A DNA stretch of 24,627 bases, from NCBI GenBank assembly GCA_038231495.1, contig JBBRLG010000032.1, positions 1-24,627 of the forward strand. The letters are read 5' to 3'. This stretch comes from JBBRLG01 sp038231495 (GTDB taxonomy: Bacteria > Planctomycetota > Planctomycetia > Gemmatales > Gemmataceae). The notes beneath the pieces are model-generated. The model was not told the DNA's origin. It searched no databases and saw only the letters and a program-made list of their open reading frames with translations. Positions 21,595 to 24,627 of the stretch are shown here, in pieces; positions within the stretch are counted from its first letter, which is position 1, and each line of letters opens with the position of its first letter. The translations under genes and the position numbers were made by a program.

Positions 21595-22883
21595 GGGTCA
21601 ATTTGGCGCTAGGCATTCACTATTTCTACACGTTGGTCGAGGCAGGGGCGGTCTCCTTCGGCGCACTTCTTGACTTCCTGAGTCTTACCGACCTCGCTGC
21701 TCCTACGCATCAATTCCTCGGGAAGACTCTGTCCAATGACGTAGCGATGGCAAACGGCCTCTCAAACAAGTTTGGCACGCTCATCGGGATCGGCTTCATG
21801 GCCGAGTATGCCGAGACTACGTGGTTCTGCCCGCTGCCCAGCAAAGGCCGCTTGGTCCTTGATAGCCCGAGTACAAAACTCACCGTGACTCGTGGAGAAT
21901 CGGGCAAGTCATGGCCGGACTACCTCGCGGCGCCATTCAATCCGCGTGAGAAGGCCGTCGGCGCAATGGGAGCCTTCTACCCACTCGAATTCAAGGGGAC
22001 GGGCGCCTCCATCGATTTTGAAGACAGTCGCTTTCAGGACTGGCAGGAGCAGTCCACGAACATCTCCGTCAGGTCCGCCGGTGACAAGGCATTAGCGCTC
22101 AAATCATGGATCCTAGCCTTCAACTATCGCTGCCGTGACAAGCCGGCTCGGCACCCCTCTAGCACCCTTCTTGTGTTGGATCCACGCGTTGGCCCGGAGG
22201 AGGCACCGTTGCCGGACTCAGCCGCGCCGATTATCCGCGAGCACCTGGCCCGACAGTGTCGCAAGCTTGGACTGGGTGGGTTAGCACCTATGGTCCTGAG
22301 CGGGGTCCGGCCGGAAGGGTCGAATTATGTGCCTCCCGTATTTCGAATCCTTCATTCGCGGTTTTCCGACCGGCGTTATGTGGGGAGATTTGCAGCGTGG
22401 GGGCTGAACGGCGAGTTGATAGCTATCTCGCATAATCCACTGCTGTCCAGCTTCCCGGTCGGCGATATCGATCTCAGGGTAGACGCTTACTTTCGTGGCG
22501 CGATGCATGCTCACATCCACATCGAGAGCAGGAAGGCGACCGCGAATCAGGCTCGCATAGATGTGAACGTTATCGGAGAGTTGTCGGCCGGATGGACCGG
22601 GTCGCGAGTGCGCTCGTTCATTCTGTCGCTGCTGCAAGGTCAGGGGAACGGCGTGTTCATAGGTCAGGACGCCAAAATGCTTCGCCAGTGCATGAGAACT
22701 CCGCCCACTATCGAGTTGACCGGGGGAGAGTTTGACACCCCATTTGAATACTTCGACCCGGGGGCCGTCGATGTCGGGGAAGAAGGGCTGCCTGCCGGCG
22801 CGGTGCAGGTCCTCCGCAACGGTTCAGTCCTGGCCAATCCGCGGCTGGTAGAGTTGGTCGAGGAAGATTTCTGGTTACAGTAA
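21468..22883 (+). CDS. Unrecognised protein, main part of a gene split by element copy 2
   Basis: I do not recognise this family. The open frame runs from TTG 21468 inside the element, but host-derived sequence starts at 21549 (DPPPAVAKLRKSKSVRVNLA). The ancestral product, joined to the 5' fragment, is 477 aa with no signal peptide or clear membrane segment, so probably cytosolic. It is mixed alpha/beta, with a hydrophobic stretch (LALGIHYFYTLVEAGAVSF) near the new N-terminus and HAHIHIES in the C-terminal third. No ribosome site precedes TTG 21468, and unlike copy 1 no ATG restart exists in this frame, so the gene is probably inactivated. It lies 162 bp upstream of the 261-aa gene in the same orientation, and so perhaps belonged to one operon with it and the protease. 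Confidence 0.65.
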   Translation: MHENRLPRLPKPSIFRQEARWSHHPGFDPPPAVAKLRKSKSVRVNLALGIHYFYTLVEAGAVSFGALLDFLSLTDLAAPTHQFLGKTLSNDVAMANGLSNKFGTLIGIGFMAEYAETTWFCPLPSKGRLVLDSPSTKLTVTRGESGKSWPDYLAAPFNPREKAVGAMGAFYPLEFKGTGASIDFEDSRFQDWQEQSTNISVRSAGDKALALKSWILAFNYRCRDKPARHPSSTLLVLDPRVGPEEAPLPDSAAPIIREHLARQCRKLGLGGLAPMVLSGVRPEGSNYVPPVFRILHSRFSDRRYVGRFAAWGLNGELIAISHNPLLSSFPVGDIDLRVDAYFRGAMHAHIHIESRKATANQARIDVNVIGELSAGWTGSRVRSFILSLLQGQGNGVFIGQDAKMLRQCMRTPPTIELTGGEFDTPFEYFDPGAVDVGEEGLPAGAVQVLRNGSVLANPRLVELVEEDFWLQ

Positions 22884-23045
22884 TTATCGTGAATATACTC
22901 TTGATCGCCCCCCGGGAACCCGCGATCTTGACTTGCACGCAGGTCAGGATCGGGCCCTAGCAGGCCGGGGACAAACGGCCTGGCCCAATGGCCTCACGGT
23001 CATCTGCACCCGCGCCTCGTTCCTCTAACCGACTGGAGAAGCCTA

Positions 23046-23831
23046 ATGTCCGATCTCCCGCGCATTTACACGACCGCGTTGTACAACAACTTCCGCCCGC
23101 TGTACGCCAACTGGGATCCTGATCGGCCGGTGGACCTGGGGACGTATGGTATCCTTCGCGGCCGGCTTTTCATCCCTCTCGCGAACATCAACAGCAAGAT
23201 CAATGACAAGAACCTGCTAAACGAGAACGTCAATCCTAACCCAGCTCACAAGACTTTCTCGTCCAGAGGCGAGACGAAAGTCACATTCCACGCCCAAGGG
23301 TCCGCCCCTGTCGGGGGCACCGTCAATGCCAAGGCCACGCTAGAAATCGGCTTCTCAAGTCAAGACGCCGTCTTCTTCAACGCGGCTGGCTGCATCTTCC
23401 ACTCGATCGCCGACAAGGTGGCCCTGGGAAAGGAGATCATGAAATTGTACGTTGCCGGCGAGTGGAAAAGGGAATGGGCCATCATCACCGACGTCATCAA
23501 AGCCGGGGCGACGACGATTATCGTCTCCGCAGCGAATAACGCCTCCATCGTGCTGGAGGCGAAAGGCGAGGTGAAACAGATCGACCTCGCCGACGCCAGC
23601 ATCGGGCTGTCATTCAAGAATTCCACCAACGTCGGCTACCAGACAGTTTCTGCCAAGGGAGTGGTGCCGCTGTTCGGCCTGTGTAAGATCCAGCGGAAAT
23701 TCATACTCTGGACGGACTTCAGCCCACTGGCGGCGACCGGCGAAACCGCGGAAATGCTGGACGACGCGGCCAGCCCCGTCACCGTGAAGCCAGACGCGGA
23801 TAACATCTACTTCGGCCAGTTGATGAGGTAA
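23046..23831 (+). CDS. Uncharacterised 261-aa protein, possible distant gasdermin-like pore former
   Basis: I cannot assign this protein to a family with confidence. It has no signal peptide or hydrophobic helix. It is mostly beta-rich with alternating polar/hydrophobic runs: RPVDLGTYGILRGRLFIPL near residues 27-45, KATLEIGFSSQDAVFFNAAG near 98-117, WAIITDVIKAGATTIIVSAA near 144-163, then KQIDLADASIGLSF and VVPLFGLCKI. The order (an early loop-rich segment, an internal amphipathic sheet region, a D-V-I-K-A strand pair) and length remind me of bacterial gasdermins, but no diagnostic motif proves it. TGGAGAAG at 23034-23041 supports the start. The downstream protease gene begins 69 bp later, and gasdermins are known to be encoded beside proteases that activate them. 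The link is inference. Confidence 0.7.
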   Translation: MSDLPRIYTTALYNNFRPLYANWDPDRPVDLGTYGILRGRLFIPLANINSKINDKNLLNENVNPNPAHKTFSSRGETKVTFHAQGSAPVGGTVNAKATLEIGFSSQDAVFFNAAGCIFHSIADKVALGKEIMKLYVAGEWKREWAIITDVIKAGATTIIVSAANNASIVLEAKGEVKQIDLADASIGLSFKNSTNVGYQTVSAKGVVPLFGLCKIQRKFILWTDFSPLAATGETAEMLDDAASPVTVKPDADNIYFGQLMR

Positions 23832-23900
23832 GCCTGGCAGCACTGACGGTCTCTTACTTGTCCTCGATCTTCGATCCGGTTGCGCAGGGAGTGGCACGCG

Positions 23901-24627
23901 ATGGCAGCGAAAATGACCCCTGCCGAGAAGGTGGCCCGCAATCTAGCCTCCTGGTTTCTGGCCCAAGGCAGGTATGTGTCCGCTCCTTCCCTGAGAGGCA
24001 GCGCCGCGGATGGTTTCCTGCCTGCCGCCGCCCGGGAACTCGACCTGGACGAGACGTTCGCTGAGGGGGGCTTTGCCGGCCTATCGGTGCAGGCCGTCGG
24101 CCACGAGGTGGGGGGAAAGGTGCCGAAGGTTCATGTCTACGTGAGCCGAGCCTCTCGGCAGGCACTGAGCGCCATTCCGACCTCGGATGGCGACGTTGAG
24201 ATCGAGACCAACCGCATGGGCAAGTTGCTGGTCCGCCCGGACGAATCGCTGGGGGCCACCACGCAGGGTTACATCTTTGAAAGGAGCGGACGGATCGCCT
24301 GTGGCAGTTCGTGCGCTCCCGCTGGTGAGTCGTACTCGGGGACGGTAGGGGCTATCGTTCGCAAGAAGTCCGACGCCGACAGCCTCTATCTGCTCTCGAA
24401 TAACCACATTTTCGCGGCAGGTAACCACACGCCGGTCGGCATGCCTATTATGTCCCCAAGCATGCTCGACGCCGGCGCGAACCGACGAGCCCCCACGGAA
24501 GTCGCCCGTCACGCCGCCATCGAACCGCTACGCAGCGGTGAGCCGACCCAGGTCGAGCCTTGCAAAGAAGATGTCGCCCTGGCTCGCGTCGTAGACCCCG
24601 ACCGCGTCAGTTCCTGGCAAGGAAACG
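23901..24627 (+). CDS. Trypsin-fold (chymotrypsin-like) serine protease, partial at the window edge
   Basis: The frame is open from ATG 23901 to the window end (242 codons) and has no stop. Residues 75-112 form a beta-rich pre-domain (KVHVYVSRASRQALSAIP), common in this protease branch. The catalytic domain starts at RIACGSSCAPAGESYSGTVG. LYLLSNNHIFAA carries the catalytic His (H169), and CKEDVALARV carries the Asp (D224); the nucleophile Ser should lie beyond the edge. The LSNNH[IV] motif and GTxGxxV lead place it near the bacterial/plant NAL1-like trypsin group rather than HtrA. There is no signal peptide, so it is probably cytosolic. AGGGAG at 23886-23891 supports the start. It follows the 261-aa gene by 69 bp. 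Confidence 0.8.
   Translation, partial: MAAKMTPAEKVARNLASWFLAQGRYVSAPSLRGSAADGFLPAAARELDLDETFAEGGFAGLSVQAVGHEVGGKVPKVHVYVSRASRQALSAIPTSDGDVEIETNRMGKLLVRPDESLGATTQGYIFERSGRIACGSSCAPAGESYSGTVGAIVRKKSDADSLYLLSNNHIFAAGNHTPVGMPIMSPSMLDAGANRRAPTEVARHAAIEPLRSGEPTQVEPCKEDVALARVVDPDRVSSWQGN

Overview
The window looks like chromosomal DNA from a GC-rich planctomycete, most likely a Gemmata-like member of the Gemmataceae. The best marker is the gene at 5854-6663. It has a Gly/Cys/Tyr repeat region, a Lys/Glu linker and a C-terminal TIGR03000-type domain, a domain known almost only from planctomycetes. Many intergenic palindromes with a CCGCTTGCGG core, heptamer tandem repeats and C/G-run inverted repeats fit the same picture. 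The assignment is by eye.

Layout. (1) 1-3800 is an accessory, decaying region: the tail of an upstream gene, a small hypothetical gene, a secreted Ig-like/CAP-domain protein gene split by a 117-bp mobile element, a PIN-domain toxin with a small partner, and an MNT-type nucleotidyltransferase antitoxin whose HepT partner is broken by a second, 197-bp element. (2) 3795-20972 is an ordinary backbone: D-aminoacylase-like amidohydrolase (-), TIGR03000 protein (+), MFS transporter, small Cys-rich protein and RNase III (all -), HtrA protease (+), family-4-like glycosyltransferase (-), class I aminotransferase and ornithine-cyclodeaminase-like protein (+), fused membrane/spermidine-synthase protein (-), acyl-CoA carboxylase beta subunit (-) and HtpG (+). 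Most gene junctions carry a palindrome. (3) 20973-24627 is a second accessory region: a repeat-rich 350-bp spacer, then three co-directional genes. These are an unrecognised 477-codon gene split by a second copy of the 117-bp element, a 261-aa protein of unknown family, and a trypsin-fold serine protease that runs off the window.

Main discovery. The 117-bp element is present at 802-918 and 21424-21540. The copies are 113/117 identical, have about 25-bp terminal inverted repeats, and each is flanked by a different perfect 8-bp target duplication (CAAATACC; CGGGATTT). Removing the element plus one duplication copy (125 bp) restores one continuous reading frame in both host genes, which shows two independent insertions into working genes. 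In copy 1 an internal ATG overlaps the stop codon of the truncated upstream frame (ATGA), so the element may allow translational restart. An unrelated 197-bp element (11-bp inverted ends, 10-bp duplication CGACTTTTTG) interrupts hepT at 3472-3668. No transposase is encoded here, so both behave as MITE-like non-autonomous elements.

The trio at the right edge is the best candidate for an undescribed system. A 261-aa protein with a weak, by-eye resemblance to the layout of bacterial gasdermins lies 69 bp upstream of a trypsin-like protease, the kind of partner some gasdermin operons carry. This is a hypothesis only.
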